This document shows positions 33,757-42,595 of a stretch of DNA of 56,776 nt, one piece after another (positions within the stretch are counted from its first letter, which is position 1; every line of letters begins with the position of its first letter). A program made the translations under genes and the position numbers. The notes under the pieces were generated by a model. That model made no database searches. It was not told the DNA's origin and worked only from the letters and a program-made list of their open reading frames with translations. The stretch is taken from the NCBI RefSeq assembly GCF_013359815.1, contig NZ_JABMCF010000026.1, positions 1 to 56,776 of the forward strand, in the 5' to 3' direction. This stretch comes from Curtobacterium flaccumfaciens. Lineage in GTDB: Bacteria; Actinomycetota; Actinomycetes; Actinomycetales; Microbacteriaceae.

Positions 33757-35768
33757 GGTGTGGGTCCTGCCTGCTGGGCGGCGGCCCGCTCAAGGGCGGC
33801 GCGTACCGGGGACGGGGAGACTCGACGCGGTGGCTTCGGCATCTGAGTGACGCGGTAGACGCCGGCGCTGTTGGGTCGGCGCGGTTCGACGCGGCCGGTT
33901 CCGTCGGTACCGACGACGATGCGTCGTCCGAACGGGGTGGCCGGCGCTCCGGCAACTCCAGTGGGCTTGCCAGCCGGGGTGCCGGACGGGAGGGACGGAC
34001 GGGTCGGGCCGGAGCCGACCTTCCGGTTGAGCACGTTGCGGTTCAGGGCGGGGAGCGCGTGCTGCTGCAGCACCTTCTTGCCGGCGAGCGAGGCGGTCTT
34101 CATGACGACTGCCGAGGTGCCGCCGGACGCTCCCGCTGCGGCAACCTTCCCGACGGTCAGAGCGGCCTTGGCGACGGCGGGGAGGGCTCCGGCGGGACGG
34201 GCACCGGGTCGGCCATCGGGTCGGCGGGTGCTGGGTGTCGACGTGAGGTGGCCGGCGTCCACCGGCTCGGGCTCCGGGGACTGTCCGACGGCGGGCTTCG
34301 GCTTCGGGGAGCGACGTTTCCAGGCGTCGTAGGCGTAGCGGGGCACCTGGCGGAGGGTCTCTGAGGTGAGCGGTGACATCTGCGAGCCTTCGCCACCGAG
34401 GCCGAGCTTGGCGAGCCGGTCGGCGAGCTCGTGGCCGGTCTTCCGCGAGTGGACGAAGAACCAGATAAGGCTGATGACGAAGGCGATGACGACGAAGTTG
34501 ATGATTCCGGTTTGCGCGACGATCGTCAGGCCTGCCTTGGAGGCAAAGCCCATGACGCTGGTGAGAATGCGGAGGTACCCGGCGAGAATCACGGCGATGC
34601 CGCCGACGAAAAGGGCTCCCACCCACATGCCGATGAACGACCGCCACAACATCTGTCGGGCGGTGCCCGGCGCGATCGCGAGGTTGACGGCGATGCCGGT
34701 CTTGATGGCCTTCCACAGCGTCCACATCACGCTGAGGAGGTACGCGAACGCTAGCCCCGCTGCGAGCCCGAACAGCGCGCCGGACCCGGAGGCGATCGTG
34801 ACCGCAGTGATCACCTGGCCGATGCTGGTATGGGTGACGTAGTCCTTCGCAGCCTCGTCGCACTTGCCGACCGCGTCGCGGACGCTCGTCGACGAGGTGT
34901 CGTAGGGACTCTGCTTCTTCATCTGTTGAGTGAAGGTGGTGTCGCAGTCGCCGCTGAGCGCGTGACCGAACGCAATCTCTTGCGCGGGGGCGCGCACGAA
35001 CACATCGATCAGGCCACCTGACAAGGAGTCGGAGACGAGGTCCGCGGCCTGCTTCTTGTCCGGCTCACCGGTTGGGGCGGTGTTGTCCGGTGAGAGCACG
35101 CTGGCGGAGAGGTTGGCGCCGTTTGCCTCGGACCAGGCGAGCGCGCCGTGGTCTCCGGTGATGGTCTCGACTGGGTTGGCGAGGACGCCGACGGCCAGCG
35201 CGGCGCAGAGCACGGAGACGGCGATGTCAGCGGAGCCCTGTGCGACCTTCCCGCGCATGATGAGGATGCCGCCGACGAGCCCTGCGGCGGAGAGTGCGAG
35301 GGCGGGCCAGGTGAGGTCGCCGAGGGTTGCGTGCAGGACTGTGGCGATGTCGTTGAGGGGGGTAGCGATCCAGTCGATCCACGTGAACGCGAGGAGGAAC
35401 TGCAGCAGCCAGAGCACCCACAGGAATGTGGTGAGGTGCGTGCTCCAGACGCTGTCGATCAGCCCGGAGATCCAGATCTGCTGCGGGTGCCAGACGTCGC
35501 CTCGGTTGAGCGGGAGGACGGCGTAGTTCACGAGGGGCACGCCGTTGGAGTCCTTCGCGGTGAGCGGCGGAAGGAAGGGCAGCGTGTTGCTGGCGTTCTG
35601 GGATGCGCCGTCGGCGTACGCAGCTGGCATGGCGATCGCTGCTGAGACAGCCCACACGGCGAACAGCATGAGGAACGAGGTCCAGCGCGGGTGACGGCGC
35701 ACCCACCGCCAGGTCTGACGGGCGGCGTAGCGGAGGGTGCGGTGGGCCGCAGCGGCGTGGGCGATCAC
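33753..35768 (-). CDS. polytopic VirB6/TrbL-like channel protein
   Basis: 671 residues. N-terminal helix or signal (FLMLFAVWAVSAAIAMPAAY), several helices between 120 and 450 (FLWVLWLLQFLLAFTWIDWI, LALSAAGLVGGILIMRG, SGALFGLAAGLAFAYLLSVM, GALFVGGIAVILAGYLRILT, TGIINFVVIAFVISLIWFFV), then a long basic cytoplasmic tail rich in Pro/Arg/Lys. This is the layout of the multi-pass inner-membrane channel part of type IV secretion systems of Gram-positive elements. It overlaps the VirB4-like gene start region by 4 bases. Confidence 0.7.
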   Translation of the reverse strand: MIAHAAAAHRTLRYAARQTWRWVRRHPRWTSFLMLFAVWAVSAAIAMPAAYADGASQNASNTLPFLPPLTAKDSNGVPLVNYAVLPLNRGDVWHPQQIWISGLIDSVWSTHLTTFLWVLWLLQFLLAFTWIDWIATPLNDIATVLHATLGDLTWPALALSAAGLVGGILIMRGKVAQGSADIAVSVLCAALAVGVLANPVETITGDHGALAWSEANGANLSASVLSPDNTAPTGEPDKKQAADLVSDSLSGGLIDVFVRAPAQEIAFGHALSGDCDTTFTQQMKKQSPYDTSSTSVRDAVGKCDEAAKDYVTHTSIGQVITAVTIASGSGALFGLAAGLAFAYLLSVMWTLWKAIKTGIAVNLAIAPGTARQMLWRSFIGMWVGALFVGGIAVILAGYLRILTSVMGFASKAGLTIVAQTGIINFVVIAFVISLIWFFVHSRKTGHELADRLAKLGLGGEGSQMSPLTSETLRQVPRYAYDAWKRRSPKPKPAVGQSPEPEPVDAGHLTSTPSTRRPDGRPGARPAGALPAVAKAALTVGKVAAAGASGGTSAVVMKTASLAGKKVLQQHALPALNRNVLNRKVGSGPTRPSLPSGTPAGKPTGVAGAPATPFGRRIVVGTDGTGRVEPRRPNSAGVYRVTQMPKPPRRVSPSPVRAALERAAAQQAGPTP

Positions 35769-38323
35769 GACGTCACCGCCAGCTCCAGCGATGCCGCTTC
35801 GGGCGTGGAGAGCACCGCGGTCCGGCGCTCGGGCCGGCGGGGCAGGATCACCCGCACCTTGCCCATGCGGGGGCGGGTGTCGCGGTAGAGCGCCTCGCCT
35901 CTGCGGTCGTCGGGCACCTTCCCGGACGCGTCGCGCGGGGAGAGCTCCTCGGTGACCATCCGGACGAGTTCGGGGTCGCTAGCGATCGCTTTGTGGAACC
36001 ACTCCAGGTTCGCTCGAGCGAGGTCTTCGTCGGTCTGACGGAACTGGAAGCGGTTCTTGATGAAGCCGCGGCCGCTGCCGAGCGAGACGGCGTCCTGGCT
36101 CGCGACGAGCACGGGAGCCTTGTTGCGGCGGCCTTCTCGGTACCAGAGGTCCATTTCCTGGTCACCCTCGGGCGAGTTGGTGATGTGGTGTGCCTCGTCC
36201 GTTGCGAAGAGGGTGAGCTCGGTCTTGCTCGCGAAGCAGATCCGGCGGCTGAGGGAGGTGATCATCGCGTACATGGCGCGGCCGAACAGCTTCTCCAGTG
36301 GCACCCGGTCGAAGAGGTGCTTGTTGGCGAGTTCGCTCTCGGTGGGCAGCGCGACGCCGTGGGTGAGGAACATGATGGCTCGTTTGCCGAGATCCAGCGG
36401 CGGCATGGAGTCGTCGAACAGGACCCGGCCCATCTGCTTGCCGGCGTAGAGCTTCATGCGCTTGGCGATGGTGCGGGCGCTCTCGTCGTCCTTGCCGAGC
36501 AGCTCGAGGTGCGCGTGCACCTGCCGCATCGAGGTGAGGTTGTTCTTCTCGGCGTAGTCGGGGTCGAGAACGGACGCGATCGTGGCGCCCTCGTCGGACT
36601 GTGCCGAGTAGCCGAGCAGTGCCGAGAGCAGCGTCTGCACGGTGGCGCTGCCCTCGCGAACGCCCAGCAGGCGCAGCGGGTCGAGCGACACCTCCGGTTC
36701 GGTCAGGTCGACCAGGACGGTGTGCTCGGGGTCGAGTGACGCGGCGAAGAGCGCGTACTCCCGTTCCTCGGTGCGGTCGATCGCGAGGATCTTGCCGCCC
36801 CGGTCGTGGGTAGCGCCGAGGACCAGCTTGATGAACGTGCTCTTTCCTGCGCCGGGCTCACCGACGCAGCCGATCGACGCGGCCGAGTCGGCGAGGATCT
36901 GCCCCTCCAGGTCGAGGAGCACCGGCCGGCCCATGCCGCCGGTGATGTTCTCGGCGATGAGGATGCCCTTGTCGTCACCGAGGTCGGTCGACAGCAAAGG
37001 TGCGAGCGCGCCGAAGTGCGCACCAGGGGCGATCTCCGTGAACTCCCGGACCTGCCGGGTGGTCGGGGTACCCGGCTGCATCCCCCACCAGAGCGCCTCC
37101 TGCGCGCCGAGCGGGATGTCGAAGATGAAGTCGATCCGCTTGAAGTCGCGGCGGAGGAACTCGGCACGGTCGCGGGCTTCCTCCGGCGTGGGCGCACCGA
37201 CGGCGAGGATCATCGAAGCCTGCACCTCGACCTCCTTGTCCGACCGGTTGAGCTCCTGGTGGTACGCCTGCAGGTCCGACGCGATGAGGTCGAGTGCGCC
37301 ACCGGAACCGGTGATCGCCGCGGTGCCCTCCTGCTGGTCCATCTGGTCGTCGAGGTTCGCTTCGGCGCGCTTGTTGCGGTGCAGCGCGGTGCCTGCGGAG
37401 ACGACGTTGAGTCGAATGGCCCAGTCGGCGTCGACGCCGAGCTCGTCGATGCGGCCGATGTAGTCGACAGCGGGCACTTCCCAGCCACCCTTCGGGGTGC
37501 CGGCCAGTGCCATCAACACCTGGTACGAGGTGGTGTCCTCGCGGGGGTTCTGCACCTTGAGGAAGCGGCGCTTGAGCGGGTCGAACTTCGCGAGCTTGTT
37601 CGGCAGCTCGGTCTGACCGCCCTCGTCGAGGATGGGGTTCGGGAACACCGCCGGCGGGACGAAGCCGCTGCCGGCGCCGTTGCCGTAGCGCTCGGCGACG
37701 CCGCCGAGGCTCCGGCCGGACGCGACCGGAGCTGGCTGGTCGACCGCAAGTCCTCGGCTCTGCGCGTGCACAGCGATCCACACCTGCTCCGCCACGCTCG
37801 CTCGGTGCGGTTCGAACGCCACCGGGATCTGCTCTTCGATGTGACCGGCAGCCTGGAGGGCCGCCTCGATCTCCGCCGGCGACGGCGGTCGCTGCGGCAT
37901 GGACAGGGTGTCGCGGGTGCTGGTCTCAAAACTGCGCCATGCCTGGGCGCTGCGCTGCTTGATGCCGGCGAACCGGAGCGGGACGCAGAGCCAGAACTCG
38001 CGCCGGCCGAGTGGGCGCTCCTCGAGGTAGTCCAGGGTCAGGAGTGCCTCCTGCGCCCAGAGCGGGTGCTGCTCGACCGCGACGCCAGCGAGCATGCTGT
38101 TGACCACGATCTCCGGGTCGAGGTCGGCGGTGAAGCCGAGCAGCAGTGACTCACCGAGGATCGACTGGAAGAGATCCTGGTGGCGCAGCCGGGACAGCTG
38201 GTACGTCTCGGTGTTGCCGAGGCCCTTGGGGAGCCCGTTGAGCCGCCAGGTCGCCCACACCGTTCCCGAGCGGGTCCACATCAGGTGCTGGGTCATCGCG
38301 ACCGCGGGCAGGCGCAGCGCCAT
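35765..38323 (-). CDS. VirB4/TraE-like conjugation ATPase
   Basis: 852 residues. Walker A is GCVGEPGAGKSTFIKLVLGA; the Walker B and following motif include LTLFATDEAHHITNSPEGDQ and the C-terminal VLVASQDAVSLGSGRGFIKN. The first 450 residues form the VirB4-type N-domain. It powers assembly and transfer through the type IV channel. I start at ATG 38323, which overlaps the small upstream gene's stop (TGATG). Confidence 0.87.
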   Translation of the reverse strand: MALRLPAVAMTQHLMWTRSGTVWATWRLNGLPKGLGNTETYQLSRLRHQDLFQSILGESLLLGFTADLDPEIVVNSMLAGVAVEQHPLWAQEALLTLDYLEERPLGRREFWLCVPLRFAGIKQRSAQAWRSFETSTRDTLSMPQRPPSPAEIEAALQAAGHIEEQIPVAFEPHRASVAEQVWIAVHAQSRGLAVDQPAPVASGRSLGGVAERYGNGAGSGFVPPAVFPNPILDEGGQTELPNKLAKFDPLKRRFLKVQNPREDTTSYQVLMALAGTPKGGWEVPAVDYIGRIDELGVDADWAIRLNVVSAGTALHRNKRAEANLDDQMDQQEGTAAITGSGGALDLIASDLQAYHQELNRSDKEVEVQASMILAVGAPTPEEARDRAEFLRRDFKRIDFIFDIPLGAQEALWWGMQPGTPTTRQVREFTEIAPGAHFGALAPLLSTDLGDDKGILIAENITGGMGRPVLLDLEGQILADSAASIGCVGEPGAGKSTFIKLVLGATHDRGGKILAIDRTEEREYALFAASLDPEHTVLVDLTEPEVSLDPLRLLGVREGSATVQTLLSALLGYSAQSDEGATIASVLDPDYAEKNNLTSMRQVHAHLELLGKDDESARTIAKRMKLYAGKQMGRVLFDDSMPPLDLGKRAIMFLTHGVALPTESELANKHLFDRVPLEKLFGRAMYAMITSLSRRICFASKTELTLFATDEAHHITNSPEGDQEMDLWYREGRRNKAPVLVASQDAVSLGSGRGFIKNRFQFRQTDEDLARANLEWFHKAIASDPELVRMVTEELSPRDASGKVPDDRRGEALYRDTRPRMGKVRVILPRRPERRTAVLSTPEAASLELAVTS

Positions 38324-38559
38324 CAGCGCACCTCCCCGTTCTGGGTTGTTTCGAGGTCGACGTAGACGGGTGTGGGGTTGAGGTCGAGAGGCGTGCCACG
38401 CAGCGCCGCGTAGCCGCCGCATGGTGCCGGCTGAACGGTGAACAGCGGAAGGTCGCGGGGGGCGTGCCGGTAGACGACCTTCACGCTGGTGCCTTTTCCC
38501 AGTCCGATCTCACCGAGCGAGTCCGGCGTCTGTGACCGAGTCGTGTGGTTCGTGGTCAT
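38323..38559 (-). CDS. small hypothetical protein of the conjugation operon
   Basis: 78 residues, no membrane helix (LGEIGLGKGTSVKVVYRHAP, TPVYVDLETTQNGEVR). It overlaps both neighbours by a few bases. No family recognised. Confidence 0.6.
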   Translation of the reverse strand: MTTNHTTRSQTPDSLGEIGLGKGTSVKVVYRHAPRDLPLFTVQPAPCGGYAALRGTPLDLNPTPVYVDLETTQNGEVR

Positions 38560-39215
38560 GAGTGCGTTTCCTTCCGGGCCTGCTCGAGCAGGCGCTCGAC
38601 GCCGGTCGCGTAGCGGCGGCGGCGGATCGGGATGACGTTGTCGGGGAACTGCTGCTCAGGTTCCGGCGCAGGAACTTCGGCCGGGGCCGGGGCCGGGGCC
38701 GGGGCCGGGGCCGGGGCCGGGGCCGGGGCGATCGTGCGCTGTCTGACGGTCCGAGCAGGTGCCTCGGCGGGGGCGGTCAGAGCGGCGGCCGTGACCGGTT
38801 CGTCGTCCCACTGCATGAGGACGACGCCCTCGACTTGTTGGGGTCGGGGAAGCCGGATCAGTGCGCCCTTGTACCGGCCAGATGCGGGCACGGTGAACGC
38901 TCCGTACGCGTCCTGCACCAGGTCGGGCAGTTTCCGGTTGCTCTGCGGGATCTTCCCGGCGGCCCATGTAGCGCCGGCCGAGAAGGCGAGGAGGAATCCG
39001 AGCTGCAGGAGCGGCGTCAACCCGGTGAGGGGACCCCAGAGCGGCTTGGAGTTCCACCCCACGACGAGCACGACGCTGCCGATGCCCATCTGCGTGAGCG
39101 TGTAGGGGCCGCCGGGGATCTTCCAACCGTTGAGCTTGCCGAGCAGGATCGGGACTCGGCGGACGCGGGTGAAGAACCGGACGACGGTCCGGTGCTCCTG
39201 GTCCGCGGTGCTCAT
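38556..39215 (-). CDS. PrgI-like membrane protein with Ala-Pro repeat
   Basis: 219 residues. The N-terminal part (VRFFTRVRRVPILLGKLNGW) and two helices (LTQMGIGSVVLVVGWN, LLQLGFLLAFSAGATWAAGK) followed by a soluble part resemble PrgI/TcpE-type proteins that sit next to VirB4 genes. A hexamer repeat at 38681-38728 encodes a stretch of Ala-Pro pairs before the basic tail, like a stiff spacer. Confidence 0.6.
   Translation of the reverse strand: MSTADQEHRTVVRFFTRVRRVPILLGKLNGWKIPGGPYTLTQMGIGSVVLVVGWNSKPLWGPLTGLTPLLQLGFLLAFSAGATWAAGKIPQSNRKLPDLVQDAYGAFTVPASGRYKGALIRLPRPQQVEGVVLMQWDDEPVTAAALTAPAEAPARTVRQRTIAPAPAPAPAPAPAPAPAEVPAPEPEQQFPDNVIPIRRRRYATGVERLLEQARKETHS
38681..38728 (-). repeat. hexamer tandem repeat (CCGGGG), 8 copies
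   Basis: Eight perfect CCGGGG units on the plus strand, read on the minus strand as Ala-Pro pairs in the membrane protein. Copy number changes would keep the frame and change only spacer length. Confidence 0.95.
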
Positions 39216-39556
39216 CAGCTATTGCCGCCGGTGAGCTGCTGGTTGGTCTGGTCGGCTGCCCAGGACATTCCGCCGTGGACGGCGAACAGGACGAACGCGC
39301 CGACCGCGATCGATCCGAGGACGGCGGCGAAGCTCCAGCCCGCCTTGTGCGAGCGCATGAGCAGCATGATCGTGACGGCCAGACCCGCCACGGTGCTGAT
39401 CAGGGTCTGGATCTGGTCGCCCTGGCTGTTGAGCGTCGGGATCAGGCCGCTGGCGAGCACGTGCGTGTCCGCGGAGCTTGCTGCGACGGAGATCCGCGCG
39501 GAGGCGTTGATGAGGGGGGTGTGGACCGCGGAGATCACGGTGGGCAGAACAGACAT
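39215..39556 (-). CDS. small membrane protein, VirB2/TrbC-like position
   Basis: 113 residues with two helices (IQTLISTVAGLAVTIMLLMR, AAVLGSIAVGAFVLFAVHGG). Size and gene order next to VirB8-like and PrgI-like genes fit the pilin-like small subunit of Gram-positive transfer systems. Stop and start overlap the neighbour by 1 base. Confidence 0.55.
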   Translation of the reverse strand: MSVLPTVISAVHTPLINASARISVAASSADTHVLASGLIPTLNSQGDQIQTLISTVAGLAVTIMLLMRSHKAGWSFAAVLGSIAVGAFVLFAVHGGMSWAADQTNQQLTGGNS

Positions 39557-39557
39557 G

Positions 39558-40574
39558 TCAGTTTCCCTTCGAAGGTGTGCTGGTGGGGTGCGAGGTCGGC
39601 TCGGTGGAGCCGGTCAGGGCGGGTGGGGCGCCGATCGCGGCGACCTCCCACCGGTCCGCGCGGGCGCGGAGGGTGAGTGTGTAGGTCGACGTGGAGGTCT
39701 GCTCGAGCGAGGTCGAGGCGGTGAGTGTGACGTAGACCTGGACGGTGGCGCCGTCGGCCGGGTGCTCGTCGGGTTGAGCCACTCCTTCGATGGACCCGAC
39801 CGTCAGGTCGCTGAACGGTGCCGGTTTGATCGGCGGGATCGACGTCGACGGCGCCGTGTACGGCTCCGTCTCGCCCTGGCCGGTGAGGTAAGCGGCGAAG
39901 AACGCGGTCACGGTCTTGCCTGCGGATGAGCTCGAGGCGATCGACTGGCCGTACGCAGTCGACGGAGCGTCGGTGCTGTGCTGCGGACCGGTGACCTGAG
40001 CAGGCAGGCCGATCGCGGCGAGCTTGTCGCGGGTCGAGGAGACGACCACCTGGTAGTAGCGGCGGGGCCACTGGTCGCCCTTCGCAGCGTCGACCGTGCT
40101 GTCCTTCACGTTCGCCGCGACGACGACCTGGATGAGGTTGGCGGCGTCGTCGGTGGTGACGGACGCGATGGCGATGTCCCGGTAAGCGAACCCGTTCTTG
40201 GGCAGCTGCGGCACGTTGACCGTCGTGTAGTCCTCCAGTGCAGCCGAGTCGTCCTGCGAGGCGCTGAGCCACGCGCCGACGTACCCCTCGGCGAACGAGC
40301 CGGCGGACTGCTGCAGCGGTGAGGCCTGCGTGGTGTGTTCCGTCTGCGGGGCGGCGGCGCTCGAGCTGCTGGCGTGCAGTCCGACGACGAGTGCGGCCGG
40401 GCCACATGCGATGAGCGCGACGACGAGGATGGTGGCGCCCTTGGAGCCGAGGTGGGACCCGTTGGTCCACTTCGCTGCCTGCGCCGGAGCGGCCGGTGCC
40501 GTGTCGGTCGACATCGCGTCGGGCGACGTCGGATCGGTCGGCGCCGTGTCGGTCTTCTTCGTGAAGAACCGCAT
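39558..40574 (-). CDS. TcpC/VirB8-like conjugation protein
   Basis: 338 residues. Cytoplasmic N-terminus with Thr/Asp/Ala repeats, one helix (GATILVVALIACGPAALVVG), then two extracytoplasmic alpha+beta domains (AGSFAEGYVGAWLSASQDDS, KTVTAFFAAYLTGQGETEPY, TLTLRARADRWEVAAIGAPP) of the NTF2-like TcpC/VirB8 type. It likely anchors the channel between membrane and wall. Confidence 0.72.
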   Translation of the reverse strand: MRFFTKKTDTAPTDPTSPDAMSTDTAPAAPAQAAKWTNGSHLGSKGATILVVALIACGPAALVVGLHASSSSAAAPQTEHTTQASPLQQSAGSFAEGYVGAWLSASQDDSAALEDYTTVNVPQLPKNGFAYRDIAIASVTTDDAANLIQVVVAANVKDSTVDAAKGDQWPRRYYQVVVSSTRDKLAAIGLPAQVTGPQHSTDAPSTAYGQSIASSSSAGKTVTAFFAAYLTGQGETEPYTAPSTSIPPIKPAPFSDLTVGSIEGVAQPDEHPADGATVQVYVTLTASTSLEQTSTSTYTLTLRARADRWEVAAIGAPPALTGSTEPTSHPTSTPSKGN

Positions 40575-40804
40575 CAGGCACTCCGCGCCTTGAGGTACTG
40601 GCTCGTCCGCACGGCGCGCTGGTACTCCGGCGACTGCAGGTACCGCAGCGCCCGCGATCGGGTCTCCGGGCTGAACGGCTTCTCGTGCAGGTCGAGGGCG
40701 ACGTCCTGCGCCTGGTCGTAGGTGGAGAGCACGCGGGCGTGCTGGTTCAGCTCATCGAGCAACCCGTCGGGCAGCTGCGGCGCTGCGTCGTCGTGCGTGG
40801 GCAT
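40574..40804 (-). CDS. small protein at the head of the conjugation operon
   Basis: 76 residues, helical and charged (DGLLDELNQHARVLSTYDQA, SPETRSRALRYLQSPEYQRA). No membrane segment. Its stop overlaps the TcpC-like ATG. It is the first gene after promoter-like site 3. No family recognised. Confidence 0.65.
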   Translation of the reverse strand: MPTHDDAAPQLPDGLLDELNQHARVLSTYDQAQDVALDLHEKPFSPETRSRALRYLQSPEYQRAVRTSQYLKARSA

Positions 40805-40841
40805 CGCACGGTCCCTTCGTCGATGGCGAGACCGGAAATGG

Positions 40842-40892
40842 CCTCTCACCTGTAAGGGGGTGCCCCCGATCGGGCCGACCGGGACAAATTCG
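40842..40892 (-). promoter_or_regulatory. transfer-type promoter element, site 3 (conjugation operon)
   Basis: Minus strand: GAATTTGTCCCGGT, 15 bases, CACCCCCTTACAGGTGAGAGG. Same order and spacing as the other sites. It is 37 bp before the first gene of the operon 40804-32590 and in the gap divergent from the sigma-like gene. Confidence 0.78.
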
Positions 40893-41068
40893 TCAAGGAA
40901 ATTTCTGGCCGCCCGCTCCTCCGCCGATCCGCACAGCCATGCGGGTCGGAGAGGGACCAGCCGCGAACCGCTACCGCGACCGTTCCGGCGAGCAACTGGT
41001 ACCCCCGGCAGTACCTCCCGCGTGAGGACCGTCGTTCGAGACCACTTCGTCTCACCTCGGGGGTTCTC

Positions 41069-41800
41069 ATGGGCACCATCACCAACCGCGCGTTCTCGCT
41101 CGACAACAAGCTGCGCCGTGAGTGGGAAGACGAGATCTCGGGCCGTGTACACGCCTTCGGCAGCTTCGGGATCATGACCGCCGCCGCGATGCTCGAGCAG
41201 GCTCGCCGCGTCGTCGACGAAGACCGCGACGAGCTTCTGCACGAACTGCTCTGCCTCGCCCACCACGGCGACCAGACCGCCGAGCGAGTCCTCCTGCAGC
41301 TCCTGATCCCGGCAGCGCGCAACATGGCGCACCGCGTGCACGCCCTCGACGAGCTCAGCCGGAACGACCGCGTCGACATCGCCATCGGCGCAGCATGGGA
41401 GAGCATCCGCCGGTACAAGCTGCACCTGCGCGCCCGAGTCATGGCGAACCTCACGATGGGCACACTCAGCGTCATCGCACCGAAGCCGTCCGCCAACGAC
41501 CGCCTCGTCGCCGGCGTCACCACCTGCGTCACCGACGAAGTCCTCGAGCACGTCGCCGGCGCCTGGACCAAACCCGAACCCTCCCCCGAGTCCGAGCTCG
41601 CGAACCTACTCACCTGGGCCGTCGACACCCACGTCGTCACCACCGACGAGGTCGCGCTGCTCGACCGCGCCTACCTGGGCGAGGAGAGCCACACCGCGAT
41701 CGCGACCGACCTCGGCATCACGAGCGAAGGCGTCCGCAAACGGCTCGCACGCGTCCGGAACCGGATCGGTGTCGCCGCCCGCACCGCGTACGCCGCCTGA
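41069..41800 (+). CDS. sigma-70-like factor, putative transfer regulator
   Basis: 243 residues. A region 2-like part (AERVLLQLLIPAARNMAHRV, VDIAIGAAWESIRRYKLHLR) and a C-terminal region 4-like HTH (DEVALLDRAYLGEESHTAIA, TDLGITSEGVRKRLARVRNR). The distance between them is as in small sigma factors, though region 2 is divergent. Its location between two operons that carry the same unusual promoter-like element makes it the obvious candidate to read these. No anti-sigma factor is recognised; the next gene encodes a membrane-anchored protein that could act as one. Confidence 0.65.
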   Translation: MGTITNRAFSLDNKLRREWEDEISGRVHAFGSFGIMTAAAMLEQARRVVDEDRDELLHELLCLAHHGDQTAERVLLQLLIPAARNMAHRVHALDELSRNDRVDIAIGAAWESIRRYKLHLRARVMANLTMGTLSVIAPKPSANDRLVAGVTTCVTDEVLEHVAGAWTKPEPSPESELANLLTWAVDTHVVTTDEVALLDRAYLGEESHTAIATDLGITSEGVRKRLARVRNRIGVAARTAYAA

Positions 41801-41814
41801 GCGAGGACCCCACC

Positions 41815-42510
41815 ATGCGCAAGCCCCTCGCCATCACTGCAGCCCTGCTCGCCGCGATCCTGATCGCCGTCATCGTCATCGTGCGGCAGCCATCCGCCGA
41901 GCAGACCACCGCCACACCCACCACCGCGGCATCCGCGACCACCGAAGACGATGACCAGCAGCTGCAGCAGCTGCTCAACACGCGTCTCAGCACCATCGGC
42001 GCGCAACTCTCCGTCAACCTCCCCGCCACCCTCACGATCGACACCGCGAACGGCGACACCGTCTACGCCCGCGTCACCATGCACGAGCTCACCAAGCTGC
42101 CGGCCCACCAGTCCGCCGCCATCCTCAAGGAACGCAGCGCTCTGGCCGGCTACGACACCGTGTGGACGATGCCGGTGTCGATGACCGTGCTCGGCATCGT
42201 CGACGACGCCGGGACGGCGACGCGCGCGACCGCGGACGTCTCCGCCTCGGACCTCAGCCCGTTCACGATCGCGACCCACCCCGGTTCGGACCCGCTGCCG
42301 ACGTCGAACACGCTCTCCTCCCCCGGCTGCTCGGGGCTCGACGGGCACACCGCCATCGCTGTCGGCCACACGGTCACCTGGTGTGTGCACGGGTTCAGCG
42401 ATGCGGCGACGTCGGCGCCGACCGGTGGGCAGTACGAGACCGTCAGCGGCACGTACGCGACTCCGATCACGTGGGCGTCGCGGAAGTACGCCGCGCCCGA
42501 GATCCCCTGA
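41815..42510 (+). CDS. membrane-anchored extracytoplasmic protein
   Basis: 231 residues. One N-terminal helix (LAITAALLAAILIAVIVIVR), a Thr/Ala linker, then a soluble domain (LQQLLNTRLSTIGAQLSVNL, TVYARVTMHELTKLPAHQSA) with two Cys (SPGCSGL, TWCVHG) that may form a disulphide. It follows the sigma-like gene by 14 bp and may be cotranscribed. A role as anti-sigma factor or transfer component is open. Confidence 0.6.
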   Translation: MRKPLAITAALLAAILIAVIVIVRQPSAEQTTATPTTAASATTEDDDQQLQQLLNTRLSTIGAQLSVNLPATLTIDTANGDTVYARVTMHELTKLPAHQSAAILKERSALAGYDTVWTMPVSMTVLGIVDDAGTATRATADVSASDLSPFTIATHPGSDPLPTSNTLSSPGCSGLDGHTAIAVGHTVTWCVHGFSDAATSAPTGGQYETVSGTYATPITWASRKYAAPEIP

Positions 42511-42517
42511 CTTCGAA

Positions 42518-42567
42518 CCAATTTGTCCCGGTCCCGTCCGGCGAGGTCACCCCTCTACCAGTGAGAG
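42518..42567 (+). promoter_or_regulatory. transfer-type promoter element, site 4 (coupling protein operon)
   Basis: Plus strand: CAATTTGTCCCGGT, 15 bases, CACCCCTCTACCAGTGAGAG. It is the only copy on the plus strand and points to the operon 42596-45024, whose first ATG is 28 bp away. Confidence 0.78.
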
Positions 42568-42595
42568 CCGCTGGCTCCTGGCGAAGGGATCACTC

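Noticed and set aside
38562..39929. Plus-strand frame of over 450 codons with Gly-Arg repeats
   Set aside because: Antisense of three well-supported conjugation genes; its repeat mirrors the Ala-Pro coding hexamer.
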